Made by a program: the position numbers and the translations under genes. Shown one piece after another: positions 1 to 7,452 of a stretch of 64,000 nt of DNA. Position 1 is the stretch's first letter, and each line of letters begins with the position of its first letter. A model generated the notes under the pieces. The model saw only the letters and a program-made list of their open reading frames with translations, did not search any database and was not told the origin of the DNA. The DNA comes from Nonomuraea cypriaca. Lineage in GTDB: Bacteria > Actinomycetota > Actinomycetes > Streptosporangiales > Streptosporangiaceae. The stretch is taken from positions 1 through 64,000 of the forward strand of contig NZ_JADOGI010000022.1 of NCBI RefSeq assembly GCF_015645445.1, given 5' to 3'.

Positions 1-1025
1 CCCCCGGACGGCCCGCCAAACGGCCCCTCGCGAAGTGTGCCGGACGGCCCCTCGGGCGCCTTCCCGGGCAGTCCATCGGACAGTCCCTCGGACGGTTCCC
101 CAGGCAGTGCACCGGGCAGTTCCTCGGACGGCCCCCCGGGCAGTCCCTCGGGCGGTCCGCCGGACGATCCCTCGGGCGGTCTCCCGGGCGGCTCGGCGGC
201 CGGGGCGTGGCGTGGGGCGTGGGGCGGAGTCGAGCGGGTGACGGCCGGGGAGGACAGTGCCGTCGCGTAGGAGGCGGCGTCGGGCCAGCGCGCCTCCCTG
301 TCGGACTCCAGGGCGCGCATCACCGCGGCGTCGATCGCCGCAGGCACCCCGGGCCGCAGTGCTCCGGGCGGCACCCGCCGCTCCGGCTTGCCCGGCACCT
401 GGCCGGTGAGCACGTGGTACGTCAACGCCCCCAGCCCGTGAACGTCGGCGCGCAAGTCCGGCGCCCCGTCGAAGTAGAGCTGCTCCGGCGCCTGGTAACC
501 GGGCGACCCGGCGGGCAGCGTAAGCCCGCTCAGATGGTCGGTGGACCGCGCGATGCCGAGGTCGGCCACCATCACCCGCTCACCACCCTCAGGCCGGGAG
601 CAGAACAGCACGTTCGACGGCTTCAGGTCGCGGTGGACGACCCCGATGCTGTGCAGCACGGCGACGCCCTGGCAGATGTCGCGCATCAGGCCGAGCGCCT
701 CGTCCATCTCCAGCGGACGTCCGGCCAGGCGGTCGTGCAGGGTGCCGCGGTCGGCGTAGGTCATCACGAAGTACGGCCGGCCGTCGTCCAGTTCGCCGAT
801 GTCGAAGACCTGCACGAGCAGGTGGGAGTCGGCTCTGCGCAGCAGTCGCGCCTCCTGCAGGAAGCGCTCGCGCACGTCGGTCCTGCGTGCCCAGTTGTCC
901 GCCAGGATCTTGACCGCCACCGGCGAGCGCAACTCGTCATCGTGGGCGAGGTGTACGGAGGCGAAGCCCCCGACGCCGATGAGCTGCTCGATCCGGTAGC
1001 GACCTGCGTGGGATGGAGCCGTCAT
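1..1025 (-). CDS. Serine/threonine protein kinase, C-terminus beyond window
   Basis: Eukaryotic-type Ser/Thr kinase, read from an ATG at 1025 and running off the left edge, so partial at its 3' end. Visible kinase features are a glycine loop GVGGFASV (residues 17-24), the ATP lysine in VAVKIL (K39), the catalytic loop HRDLKPSN (131-138) and DLG in place of DFG (155-157). After the kinase domain the chain turns into a long Pro/Gly/Ser/Glu tail made of imperfect PGE/PSEG-type units, encoded by the repetitive first 240 bp. No membrane segment is seen in the visible part. It is divergent from the secreted SH3-like gene and close to an FHA-like gene; FHA domains read kinase products, so a functional link is possible but unproven. 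Confidence 0.9.
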   Translation of the reverse strand, partial: MTAPSHAGRYRIEQLIGVGGFASVHLAHDDELRSPVAVKILADNWARRTDVRERFLQEARLLRRADSHLLVQVFDIGELDDGRPYFVMTYADRGTLHDRLAGRPLEMDEALGLMRDICQGVAVLHSIGVVHRDLKPSNVLFCSRPEGGERVMVADLGIARSTDHLSGLTLPAGSPGYQAPEQLYFDGAPDLRADVHGLGALTYHVLTGQVPGKPERRVPPGALRPGVPAAIDAAVMRALESDREARWPDAASYATALSSPAVTRSTPPHAPRHAPAAEPPGRPPEGSSGGPPEGLPGGPSEELPGALPGEPSEGLSDGLPGKAPEGPSGTLREGPFGGPSG

Positions 1026-1148
1026 TCAGCTCATCATGGCTGATGAGCCCCGGTTTCGTCCACGTGCCCTGCCACCTCCCAGGTTACGGAAGCGGCCCTC
1101 CTCTGCGCAGGATCGTCGTGTCCGTACCGAAATCTGGAGGGAACCACG

Positions 1149-1604
1149 ATGAGTATTCGCATGGCCGCGCTTTCCACGACCTTCGCGCTGGCGGCCCTCG
1201 CCGCCGCGGCGCCGTCGGCGCAGGCGGCGCAGGCCGCGGCGCAGTCCGTGCAGGCCGACGGCAGCCCGTGCGGCCCGCAGTACCAGCACAACGGCCGCAC
1301 GGTCCAGAACTGCCCCGACTGGTCGCCGAGCGGGAGCATCCCGGTCTACGGGTCGAACGCGAAGGGCACCGTCGTCGGCTACATCGACCCGGCGGGCACC
1401 GACTGGTACGTGTGCGAGGTGACCGGCGCCTCCCACACCGTGGGCGAGTACCGCAACTACTGGTGGGCACTCACGATGGCGGACAACCACAAGTGGGGTT
1501 ACGTCAGCGAGGTCTACTTCCGCGGCGGCGGCAACGACCAGGACGACGGCGGCCTGCGTGAGTGCCGCGGCGCGGGCGGCCCGGGTGGGAGGCCGACGCG
1601 GTGA
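1149..1604 (+). CDS. Small secreted SH3-like protein
   Basis: A 151-residue protein with a clear signal peptide: MSIRMAAL, a hydrophobic Ala/Leu stretch, then an AQA-type cleavage region near residues 25-30. A GGAGG-like ribosome site (ctggaggg) lies just upstream of the ATG. The mature part has two Cys pairs (CGPQ, NCPD; CEV, REC) and a pattern of short strands (SIPVYGS, GYIDPAGTDWYVCEV, WGYVSEVYF) like the bacterial SH3 domains of small secreted actinobacterial proteins. The VSEVYF ending strand is typical of that group. No catalytic motif is present. A role in wall binding or signalling is inference. The C-terminal GGAGGPGGRPTR is low complexity. Confidence 0.75.
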   Translation: MSIRMAALSTTFALAALAAAAPSAQAAQAAAQSVQADGSPCGPQYQHNGRTVQNCPDWSPSGSIPVYGSNAKGTVVGYIDPAGTDWYVCEVTGASHTVGEYRNYWWALTMADNHKWGYVSEVYFRGGGNDQDDGGLRECRGAGGPGGRPTR

Positions 1605-1644
1605 CCTGGACACCAGCACCGGCACACGAGTAAGGTCCGGCCCG

Positions 1645-2373
1645 ATGCAGAGCACGATCTTGATCCAGATGGCGGCCGCGCCGACCGACGACCGGCCGTA
1701 CTCGCTGGAGCTCGCGCCAGGAGAGCAGGCGCTCTTCGGGCGCGGGGCTCCCGGCTCCCCGGCGGACATCCTCCTGGACGACCCGGCGGTCTCCCGCCGC
1801 GCCGGCGAGATCGTCGCGGTGGGCGACTACTGGCTGCTCTCCAACCTCAGCGCGGCCAAGACGTACGTCGTGGAGAACCCGGAGGGCGGCGGGGAGTTCG
1901 TGAAGGTGCCGCCCGGCCGCATGGGGGCGCCGATCCCGTTCGAGTTCTCCCGGGTCTGCCTGCCCGCGGTCGACGGCACGGTCTCCTTCCTGGTGTTCGC
2001 GCCGCAACACGTGCATGTGCCCCCTGGCAGGGCGGACGGCGGCGCGGCCACGCAGGTCGCCTACCCCCTCGACCAGAACGCCAAGTATTTCCGCATCCTC
2101 GTGGCGCTGTGCGAGCCGCGTCTGCGCGACCCGTCGACCTCGCGCATCCCGACGGTCCCCGAGATCATCGAAAGGCTCTCCGGCCTGGGGCTGAGCCGCA
2201 CCGCGATCGGCTTCCACATCAGCTACCTGGCCGAGAAGAAGCTGCACGTGAAGAGCCCCCAGGACAATGAGGGCAAGGCCGACTGGCAGCGCCACGCGCT
2301 GGTCTCGCTCGCCTTGAAGTTCGACCTGGTGACCAGCGAGCACCTCGCGCTGCTGCCACCGCCCGGCCGCTGA
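1645..2373 (+). CDS. FHA-like domain protein with C-terminal winged-helix-like region
   Basis: A 242-residue cytoplasmic protein. Residues about 15-115 contain an FHA-like pattern: LFGRG near residue 30, then DILLDDPAVSRRAGEI, resembling the GR...D..L.D..VSR.HA signature of phosphothreonine-binding FHA domains, although the usual His is Ala. The C-terminal third (FRILVALCEPRLRD, TVPEIIERLSGLGLSRTAIGFHISYLAEKKL) reads as a helix-turn-helix fold, as in actinobacterial FHA proteins proposed to be kinase-linked regulators. The ATG at 1645 starts the recognisable domain; an in-frame upstream extension to 1558 overlaps the preceding gene and is less likely. The neighbouring Ser/Thr kinase is the natural candidate partner, by inference only. 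Confidence 0.7.
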   Translation: MQSTILIQMAAAPTDDRPYSLELAPGEQALFGRGAPGSPADILLDDPAVSRRAGEIVAVGDYWLLSNLSAAKTYVVENPEGGGEFVKVPPGRMGAPIPFEFSRVCLPAVDGTVSFLVFAPQHVHVPPGRADGGAATQVAYPLDQNAKYFRILVALCEPRLRDPSTSRIPTVPEIIERLSGLGLSRTAIGFHISYLAEKKLHVKSPQDNEGKADWQRHALVSLALKFDLVTSEHLALLPPPGR

Positions 2374-2389
2374 CCGCGGCCGACTCTGG

Positions 2390-2998
2390 TCAGCGTACGA
2401 ACGCCGACTCGTAGAGCGCCACCAGATGCCGCTCCACGCGCTCGCGGGACCAGCCTCGATCAACCATGATGCGGTCGAACAGGTCCGTCGAGATCAGGCT
2501 CCAGAGCATGTCGGCCGCCGTCTCGGCGGTCCAGGGGGCCGCCAGCCGGCCCTCGTCCGCGAGCCGGCCGGCGATCCGGCGGCAGTTGTCCATCTGCGCG
2601 TCGGCGATGGTCCGCTTGTGCCGGGCGGCGTCGGCGTCGTAGGGGCCGACGCGGTCCAGCGCCTGGTTCATCGCGCTCAGGCGGGGGTGGTAGCGGGTCA
2701 GGTGGCGTACCCAGGCCCGCAGCGCCTCCGCCGCGTCGGCGGCCTCCCAGATCCCGGCCAGCGACTCCGCCAGCCCCTCCTGCTCCGCCACGAAGCCGGA
2801 CAGCTCGGTGACCAGGTCGGTACGCGAGCGGAAGTGCAGGTAGACCGCCCGCCGGGAGACTCCGGCCCGCGCGGCGACCTCGGCCATGGTCAGGGCCTCG
2901 AAGCCGTCGTTCTCCAGGATCTCCCTGGTCGCCGCGAGCAGCGCGTCGCGGGTGCGCCGGCTGCGCGCGTTGTGCGGGTCGTCGATCGCAGGTGCCAT
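2390..2998 (-). CDS. TetR-family transcriptional regulator
   Basis: A 202-residue one-domain regulator. The N-terminal helix-turn-helix is plain: RDALLAATREILENDGFEAL, then MAEVAARAGVSRRAVYLHFRSRTDL (about residues 38-62). The ligand-binding half is helical and contains a TetR_C-like region with W.AETAADMLWSLIS near residue 160. The ATG at 2998 is the natural start. The glycosylase gene lies upstream on the same strand with a 37 bp gap, and the FHA-like gene converges on it from the other side. No clean palindrome was found in the short leader, so its targets are unknown. Confidence 0.9.
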   Translation of the reverse strand: MAPAIDDPHNARSRRTRDALLAATREILENDGFEALTMAEVAARAGVSRRAVYLHFRSRTDLVTELSGFVAEQEGLAESLAGIWEAADAAEALRAWVRHLTRYHPRLSAMNQALDRVGPYDADAARHKRTIADAQMDNCRRIAGRLADEGRLAAPWTAETAADMLWSLISTDLFDRIMVDRGWSRERVERHLVALYESAFVR

Positions 2999-3035
2999 GG
3001 CCGCCCCTGGTAGGGAACTACTCGTCGTGTGTACT

Positions 3036-3911
3036 TTACCTGTCGCCGTAGGTGGAGGCCCGGAACAGGAAAGAGGCCCACGAGCGGTAGGGCCGCCACG
3101 CCTCGGCCAGCCTCCGGTACGCGCCCGCGGGGGCGTCCTCCGGCAGCCCGTACGCCTCCCGCAGAATCGCGAACAGGCGCGGCTCGTCCCCAGGAAACGC
3201 GTCTGGCGCGCCCGCCCCGCGAATGAGGATCAACCCCGCGGAGAACGGCCCCACGCCGGGCAGCGCACGCAACTCGGCCAGCGCCTCCTCCGGGGCGAGC
3301 GCGCGCAGGTGCTCGGTGGTCAGCACGCCGTCGAGCGCCGCCCGCGCCAGCCCGCGCAGCCACTCCTCCTTCTGCGCGGGCAACCCGAGACCGCCGGCGT
3401 CCAGCAGCGACACGGGCGGCGGGAAGGCCGCGTACGGGTGCCCGTCCACGGTCACCCGGGCGCCGTACCGCTCCGCGATGCGCTGCTTGAGCCGGGAGGC
3501 GACGAGCATCGACGAGCGCTGCACGATCACCGCCCAGCACGCCGCCTCCCACGGGCTCCAGAAGCACACGGGCCGCAGGCCCGGACTGCTGCGCTGCAGG
3601 TCGCCGAGCACCGGATCGGCCGCGCCGAGCTTGGCGAAGCCGGCGCCGTCCACGTCGAGGGAGAGGATCCTGGCCACCTCGCCCCGGATCCCCGCTCCCG
3701 TGGCCCGTGTCGTGGCCACTGCGACTCCGCCGGGCGCGCCCGTCACGCGCACGCCGATCGGCAGCCAGTCCGACTCCGCGCAGTAGGCGAAGCGCAGCGC
3801 CCGCCCGTCGGCGGGCAACGCGCTGGTGGCCGGCCAGTCCTCGACGAAGCGCAGCGAGGCGGCGAAGTCGAACGGGCCCTCGGCGGTGAGCGTGAATCCG
3901 TGCGTCGTCAT
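3036..3911 (-). CDS. DNA-3-methyladenine glycosylase II-like protein (AlkA/HhH-GPD)
   Basis: A 291-residue protein of the AlkA / helix-hairpin-helix GPD glycosylase superfamily, which removes alkylated bases in base-excision repair. The N-terminal 100 residues match the AlkA N-domain type (GPFDFAASLRFVEDWPATS...). Residues 120-270 hold the glycosylase core: PWEAACWAVIVQRSSMLVASRLKQRIAERYG, then the hairpin ALPGVGPFSAGLILIRGAG. In AlkA the catalytic Asp follows this hairpin; here the candidate region is the acidic GAPDAFPGDEP. The start is ATG 3911, since the open frame upstream of it is unrelated in composition. DNA repair function is inferred from family. Confidence 0.8.
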   Translation of the reverse strand: MTTHGFTLTAEGPFDFAASLRFVEDWPATSALPADGRALRFAYCAESDWLPIGVRVTGAPGGVAVATTRATGAGIRGEVARILSLDVDGAGFAKLGAADPVLGDLQRSSPGLRPVCFWSPWEAACWAVIVQRSSMLVASRLKQRIAERYGARVTVDGHPYAAFPPPVSLLDAGGLGLPAQKEEWLRGLARAALDGVLTTEHLRALAPEEALAELRALPGVGPFSAGLILIRGAGAPDAFPGDEPRLFAILREAYGLPEDAPAGAYRRLAEAWRPYRSWASFLFRASTYGDR

Positions 3912-3988
3912 GCCCCGTAGGGTAGGTCCGCCACGCCGCCGCCCGGGCCAGGTGACATGTGCGATCGCACGTGCTCCCGCATCGGGGC

Positions 3989-4681
3989 TCAGACGTAGAA
4001 CAGGCTCGGGTCGGCGGCCAGGGACGCCTTGACGGTGGCGCTCCACTCGTCCACGACGACCTCCATCGCGCGGGTCTCGACGCCGTCCAGGGCGGCGCGG
4101 GCCACGTCCGCGGGATCGATCAGATCCCCCTCGTAGCCGGCCATCATGTCCGTGTCGGCCGCTCCCAGGTGGACGCCGGTGACCTGGGTGCCCTGGCCGC
4201 GCAACTCCAGGCGGACGCCGTTGGTGAGGCTCCACTCGGCCGCCTTGGCGGCGCTGTAGGCGTTCGCGCCGTCGTGCGAGAACCAGGACAGGGCCGACAG
4301 GACGTTGAGGATGCCGCCGCCGCCGTTGGCCGCCAGGACCGGGGCCAAGGCGCGGATCATGTGGAGCGTGCCGTAGTAGGCGGTGTCCATTTCCAGGCGG
4401 ATCTTGCCGAGGTCGCCGGTGACCAGGTTCGTGTAGGTGGCGATGCCGGCGTTGTTGATCAGCAGGGTGACGTCCCCTGCCGCTTCCGCGACGGCCGCCA
4501 CCGAGGCGGGGTCGGTGATGTCGAGGCGCAGCGCCTCCACCCCGGGGAGGTCGACGCGCTGGGGGTCGCGCGCCGTCGCGTACACCTTGGTCGCGCCCCT
4601 TTCCAGCAGTTGCTCGGCGAAGTGGCGGCCGATGCCGCGGTTGGCGCCGGTCACGAGGGCGATGGAGCCGGAAATCTTCAT
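3989..4681 (-). CDS. Short-chain dehydrogenase/reductase
   Basis: A 230-residue SDR. It carries the cofactor motif TGANRGIG (residues 14-21), the NNAG motif, and an active-site Ser-Tyr-Lys set: the Ser lies in VLSALSW and the catalytic pair in AYSAAKAA. It is the short classical type, acting as an NAD(P)-dependent oxidoreductase on an unknown alcohol or ketone. The leader has a GGAGG ribosome site before ATG 4681 (ctgccaggaggcagccatg on the coding strand). Upstream lies an inverted repeat (4728-4743), a plausible operator, and a CRP-like site (4755-4770). The substrate cannot be told from sequence. Confidence 0.9.
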   Translation of the reverse strand: MKISGSIALVTGANRGIGRHFAEQLLERGATKVYATARDPQRVDLPGVEALRLDITDPASVAAVAEAAGDVTLLINNAGIATYTNLVTGDLGKIRLEMDTAYYGTLHMIRALAPVLAANGGGGILNVLSALSWFSHDGANAYSAAKAAEWSLTNGVRLELRGQGTQVTGVHLGAADTDMMAGYEGDLIDPADVARAALDGVETRAMEVVVDEWSATVKASLAADPSLFYV

Positions 4682-4727
4682 GGCTGCCTCCTGGCAGGTC
4701 TCAGGTGTTCCGCGGCCACGCTAAAAC

Positions 4728-4743
4728 CTGACACTGACGTCAG
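4728..4743. promoter_or_regulatory. Inverted repeat in SDR leader (possible operator)
   Basis: CTGAC-ACTGAC-GTCAG, two perfect 5-base arms with a 6-base centre that itself repeats the CTGAC core, 47 bp upstream of the SDR start. This looks like a repressor site, but the cognate regulator is not identifiable. Confidence 0.4.
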
Positions 4744-4754
4744 AGGCAAAGGAT

Positions 4755-4770
4755 TGTGATGCAGATCACG
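4755..4770. promoter_or_regulatory. CRP-like binding site
   Basis: TGTGATGCAGATCACG matches the CRP/FNR consensus TGTGA-N6-TCACA at all but the last base. It lies in the 202 bp between the divergent SDR and antitoxin-like genes, about 75 bp upstream of the SDR start and 115 bp upstream of the antitoxin-like start. Actinobacterial CRP proteins use the same consensus. Which gene it serves is unknown. Confidence 0.5.
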
Positions 4771-4883
4771 AAGAGGGCAGGTGAAGACCCCCTGGGAAGG
4801 GAAGCCTTGCCCCAGAGAGTGAAACATCTTCCCGTGATGCCGGGGTAGGGGGCGAAAGTAGCCTGAAGAACGGGGGAATGGTC

Positions 4884-5165
4884 ATGGGCCGTATCGGAGA
4901 GTGGCTGAAGAAGGCGGAAAACCTGGCCAGGGGACACTCCAAGCAGGCCGATCAGTTGCTGGACAAGGCGGAGCAGCTCGCGAAGGAGCGCACCGGGCAC
5001 AAGTACGACGAGCAGATCGAGAAGGGCGCGGACGCGGTGCAGCACCGTTACGGCGGTGGTGCGGGCGAGCAGCAGGGCCCGAGCGGCGAGCAGCGTCCCG
5101 AGCAGGGCCAGGAGCGACAGCAGGGACAGCAGGGACAGCAGGAGCGTCGCCCGCCGCAGGGCTGA
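4884..5165 (+). CDS. Small MT0933/Rv0909-type antitoxin-like protein
   Basis: A 93-residue basic/acidic helical protein. The first 60 residues (GRIGEWLKKAENLARGH, then ADQLLDKAEQLAKERTGHKY, DEQIEKGADAV) match the pattern of the MT0933-like antitoxin family of actinobacteria. The C-terminal third is Gln/Gly-rich low complexity. ATG 4884 is chosen over the in-frame ATG at 4878 because the GGGGGA ribosome site is at a better distance. No toxin gene lies next to it: the downstream gene converges and is a metallo-hydrolase. It may therefore be an orphan, or the family name may not reflect its job. Confidence 0.65.
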   Translation: MGRIGEWLKKAENLARGHSKQADQLLDKAEQLAKERTGHKYDEQIEKGADAVQHRYGGGAGEQQGPSGEQRPEQGQERQQGQQGQQERRPPQG

Positions 5166-5168
5166 CGC

Positions 5169-5972
5169 CTAGCCCTCCCGGATGAAGTCGAGATAGCGGG
5201 CGGCCGACCGGCGGACGGCCGCCCTGCCGTCCGTGTGCACGATGCGCTGCCACCAGCCCCCGTAAACCCGATCGAACGCGTACGGCTCCAGCAACGACAG
5301 GGCACGGCGCACCACGCGCGGACGTTCCGGGATCAGGTTGGGATAGCTGTACATGAAGCTCACCCAGCGCCGATCCTGGACGACCTGCAGGATGTCGCCG
5401 GAGAAGAGCGCGCCCTCGCCCTGCGCCCAGTGCAGGACCTGGCCGCCGGCGAAATGCACGCCCGCGTTGATGAGGGTCAGGTCCTCGGTGAGCCGGTGGG
5501 TGTCGCCCTCCCAGAACACCACGGCGTCGTCCGGCCTGGCGACCCACCGGCGGTCGGCGGCGTGGATGTAGACCGGGCAGTCGAAGGCGCGGGCCCACTC
5601 GATCATCGAGCCGTAGAAGTGGGGGTGGCTGATGGCGATGGCCGTCAGCCCGCCCAGCTCCCTGACCTGGGAGACCACGTCATCGTCGAGGTAGGAGACC
5701 ATGTCCCACATGACGTTGCCGGCCGGCGTGCGGACGAGGAGGGCGCGCTGGCCGATGGCCGTGGGCGGGGTGGTGCCGATGCCCACCACGCCCGGGCCCT
5801 CCTCCGCCACCTGACCTCGATGGCCCTCGGCGGCCAGGCCGGACACGGTGGTCCAGCGCTGGCCGCTCCAGCCGACGTACTGGCGCTCGTCCTCGCAGAT
5901 CGGGCAGTCCGGCCGGGGCTCGGCGTACTGGACGCCGCACGTGCGGCAGATGGGAAAAGGCTCAGGCGACAT
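5169..5972 (-). CDS. Metallo-beta-lactamase-fold hydrolase with N-terminal zinc ribbon
   Basis: A 267-residue protein. Residues 9-26 form a zinc-ribbon-like CxxC...CxxC (CRTC, CPIC). The remainder is a divergent metallo-beta-lactamase fold: HPHFYGS near residue 135 stands at the HxHxD position, and later metal-ligand candidates are FSGD and a C-terminal YGGWW region. Such proteins hydrolyse esters, thioesters or lactones, and the substrate is unknown. Its start overlaps the 3' end of the MFS gene by 11 bp, so the two are translationally coupled under the operator at 7341-7370. That operator type is shared with the catabolic locus at 53-62 kb, so thioester or ester hydrolysis in that pathway is a reasonable guess. 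Confidence 0.75.
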   Translation of the reverse strand: MSPEPFPICRTCGVQYAEPRPDCPICEDERQYVGWSGQRWTTVSGLAAEGHRGQVAEEGPGVVGIGTTPPTAIGQRALLVRTPAGNVMWDMVSYLDDDVVSQVRELGGLTAIAISHPHFYGSMIEWARAFDCPVYIHAADRRWVARPDDAVVFWEGDTHRLTEDLTLINAGVHFAGGQVLHWAQGEGALFSGDILQVVQDRRWVSFMYSYPNLIPERPRVVRRALSLLEPYAFDRVYGGWWQRIVHTDGRAAVRRSAARYLDFIREG

Positions 5973-7317
5973 GGCCGCCAGAGTAGCGGGCGGCTTCCAT
6001 GACCTTGCGCGCGTCGCGTTCGAACGAGGCGCGCGCCCCGAGCGTGAGCAGACCGCCGACGACCATCGGGACCACCAGCAGGTACATCCCGGACAGCAGC
6101 GAGCCGAACTGGTCCGAGGCGATGCCGACGACCAGCGAGCCGAACGCGCCGCCTGCCGTGGTCAGCAACTGCAGCACGGCGAAGCCGAGGCCGCGCGCGG
6201 GAGCCGAGACCACGTCCGCCAGGCAGGCGGTCATGTTCGGGATCGCGATCGACATCAGCGAGCAGGCGAGCAGGACCAGCACCGTCAACGCGCCGACGGA
6301 GTCCATGGACAGCGCCACCGCCAGGACCACGGCGCCGGCGGTGATGCCGCTGCCGCCCGCGAGCAGCCGGCCGCCCTTGCGGGTGCCGTGCCACTTCCTG
6401 CCCAGCCACGAGCCGACCAGGGTGCCGGTCAGCGTGCCCGCGACCGTGATGAGGCCGCTCAGCGAGCCGGCCGTGCCCACGCTGACGCCGAAGTCACGCA
6501 CCATGAGCGTGGGCAGCCAGTAGAAGATCCCGGCCAGGCCGAGGGTGAGCAGGCACAGGCCGGCGCAGACGAACATCAGGGTGGGGATGGACACGACCTG
6601 ACGGAACTGCTGCCAGAAGGGTGGCTTGACCACCGCCGTGGGCGGCGGAGCCGGGTCCGTCCCTGCCGCCGCTCCCGCGTCCTCCGCGGCCACCAGCTTG
6701 TCCAGTTCGCCGCGGCGCGGCTCGCGCAGGAACCAGACGAGCAGCGCCGTGAGCACGCCGGGGATGACCATGACGAGGAACGCGGTGCGCCACCCGTACG
6801 CTTCGGCGAGCACGCCGCCGAGCAGCGTCCCGACGCCGCCGAGGTACGTGGTGACGCGGGTGAGCCCGTACGCCCTGGCCCGGCTGACCGGCGGGTAGTA
6901 GTCGGCGAGGAGGCTGCCGGCGGCCGGGTTGTCGATGTTCTCGGCCGCCGCCAGGAACACGCGCATCAGGTAGAACATCACGAAGCCGGTGGCCATGCCC
7001 GAGCCGAGGGTGGCCAGCGCCCAGCACAAGACGACCACCGCGATGATCCGGGTACGGCTGACGCGGTCGGCCATGTACCCGGCGGGCAACGACACGATCG
7101 CGGCGGCCAGGGCGGCGGCCGTCGGGATGGAGCCCGCCGCGGTGTCGCTGAAGCCCCACTCCCTCTGTATGGCCGGGAGCACCCCGGAGAGGAGATTGTG
7201 CTCGATCCGGTCCACTAATCCGACGATGAAGAGCACGACGAGCGGTGCCCAGCCGAATGGCGCGCGCGACCGCGCGTCGATGGCGCCGGTGCGCGGCGAA
7301 CCCAACGTCCCGACCAT
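5962..7317 (-). CDS. MFS transporter, first gene of operator-linked operon
   Basis: A major facilitator of about 451 residues with roughly 12 hydrophobic segments and a central cytoplasmic loop rich in Ala/Pro. The motif-A region between TM2 and TM3 reads GYMADRVSRTRIIAV, and the DRIEHN stretch in TM1 is typical of organic-acid and aromatic-acid MFS carriers. I prefer ATG 7317, which follows AAAGGGTGGG at good spacing, over the in-frame ATG at 7332, which is only 8 bp from the operator. It is co-transcribed with the metallo-hydrolase downstream. It probably imports an acid substrate, but export is possible. Confidence 0.85.
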   Translation of the reverse strand: MVGTLGSPRTGAIDARSRAPFGWAPLVVLFIVGLVDRIEHNLLSGVLPAIQREWGFSDTAAGSIPTAAALAAAIVSLPAGYMADRVSRTRIIAVVVLCWALATLGSGMATGFVMFYLMRVFLAAAENIDNPAAGSLLADYYPPVSRARAYGLTRVTTYLGGVGTLLGGVLAEAYGWRTAFLVMVIPGVLTALLVWFLREPRRGELDKLVAAEDAGAAAGTDPAPPPTAVVKPPFWQQFRQVVSIPTLMFVCAGLCLLTLGLAGIFYWLPTLMVRDFGVSVGTAGSLSGLITVAGTLTGTLVGSWLGRKWHGTRKGGRLLAGGSGITAGAVVLAVALSMDSVGALTVLVLLACSLMSIAIPNMTACLADVVSAPARGLGFAVLQLLTTAGGAFGSLVVGIASDQFGSLLSGMYLLVVPMVVGGLLTLGARASFERDARKVMEAARYSGGHVA

Positions 7318-7340
7318 GCCCACCCTTTCCATAGGGAAAT

Positions 7341-7370
7341 CTAGAATTCCGTTCTAGGGGAACGTTCTAG
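7341..7370. promoter_or_regulatory. Operator: three CTAG cores spaced 13 bp
   Basis: A perfect palindrome CTAGAA-TTCCG-TTCTAG (7341-7357) is followed by a second TTCTAG (7365-7370), giving CTAG cores at 7341, 7354 and 7367, exactly 13 bp apart. The same pattern recurs in five intergenic stretches between 56 and 60.5 kb. It sits directly before the MFS gene start and about 83 bp upstream of the divergent cobQ. I infer binding by the TetR encoded at 58571-59182. Confidence 0.7.
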
Positions 7371-7452
7371 CAGAGTGGCATACGTCACAGGGGTTCGTAA
7401 ATGGGGGATTACGGCGAAATTTCAGGAGATTTGGCTCCGGTACGGTGACCGC

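Noticed and set aside
1-240. Repetitive DNA at the left edge, taken first for a separate tandem repeat
   Set aside because: It is the in-frame Pro/Gly/Ser tail of the leftward Ser/Thr kinase.
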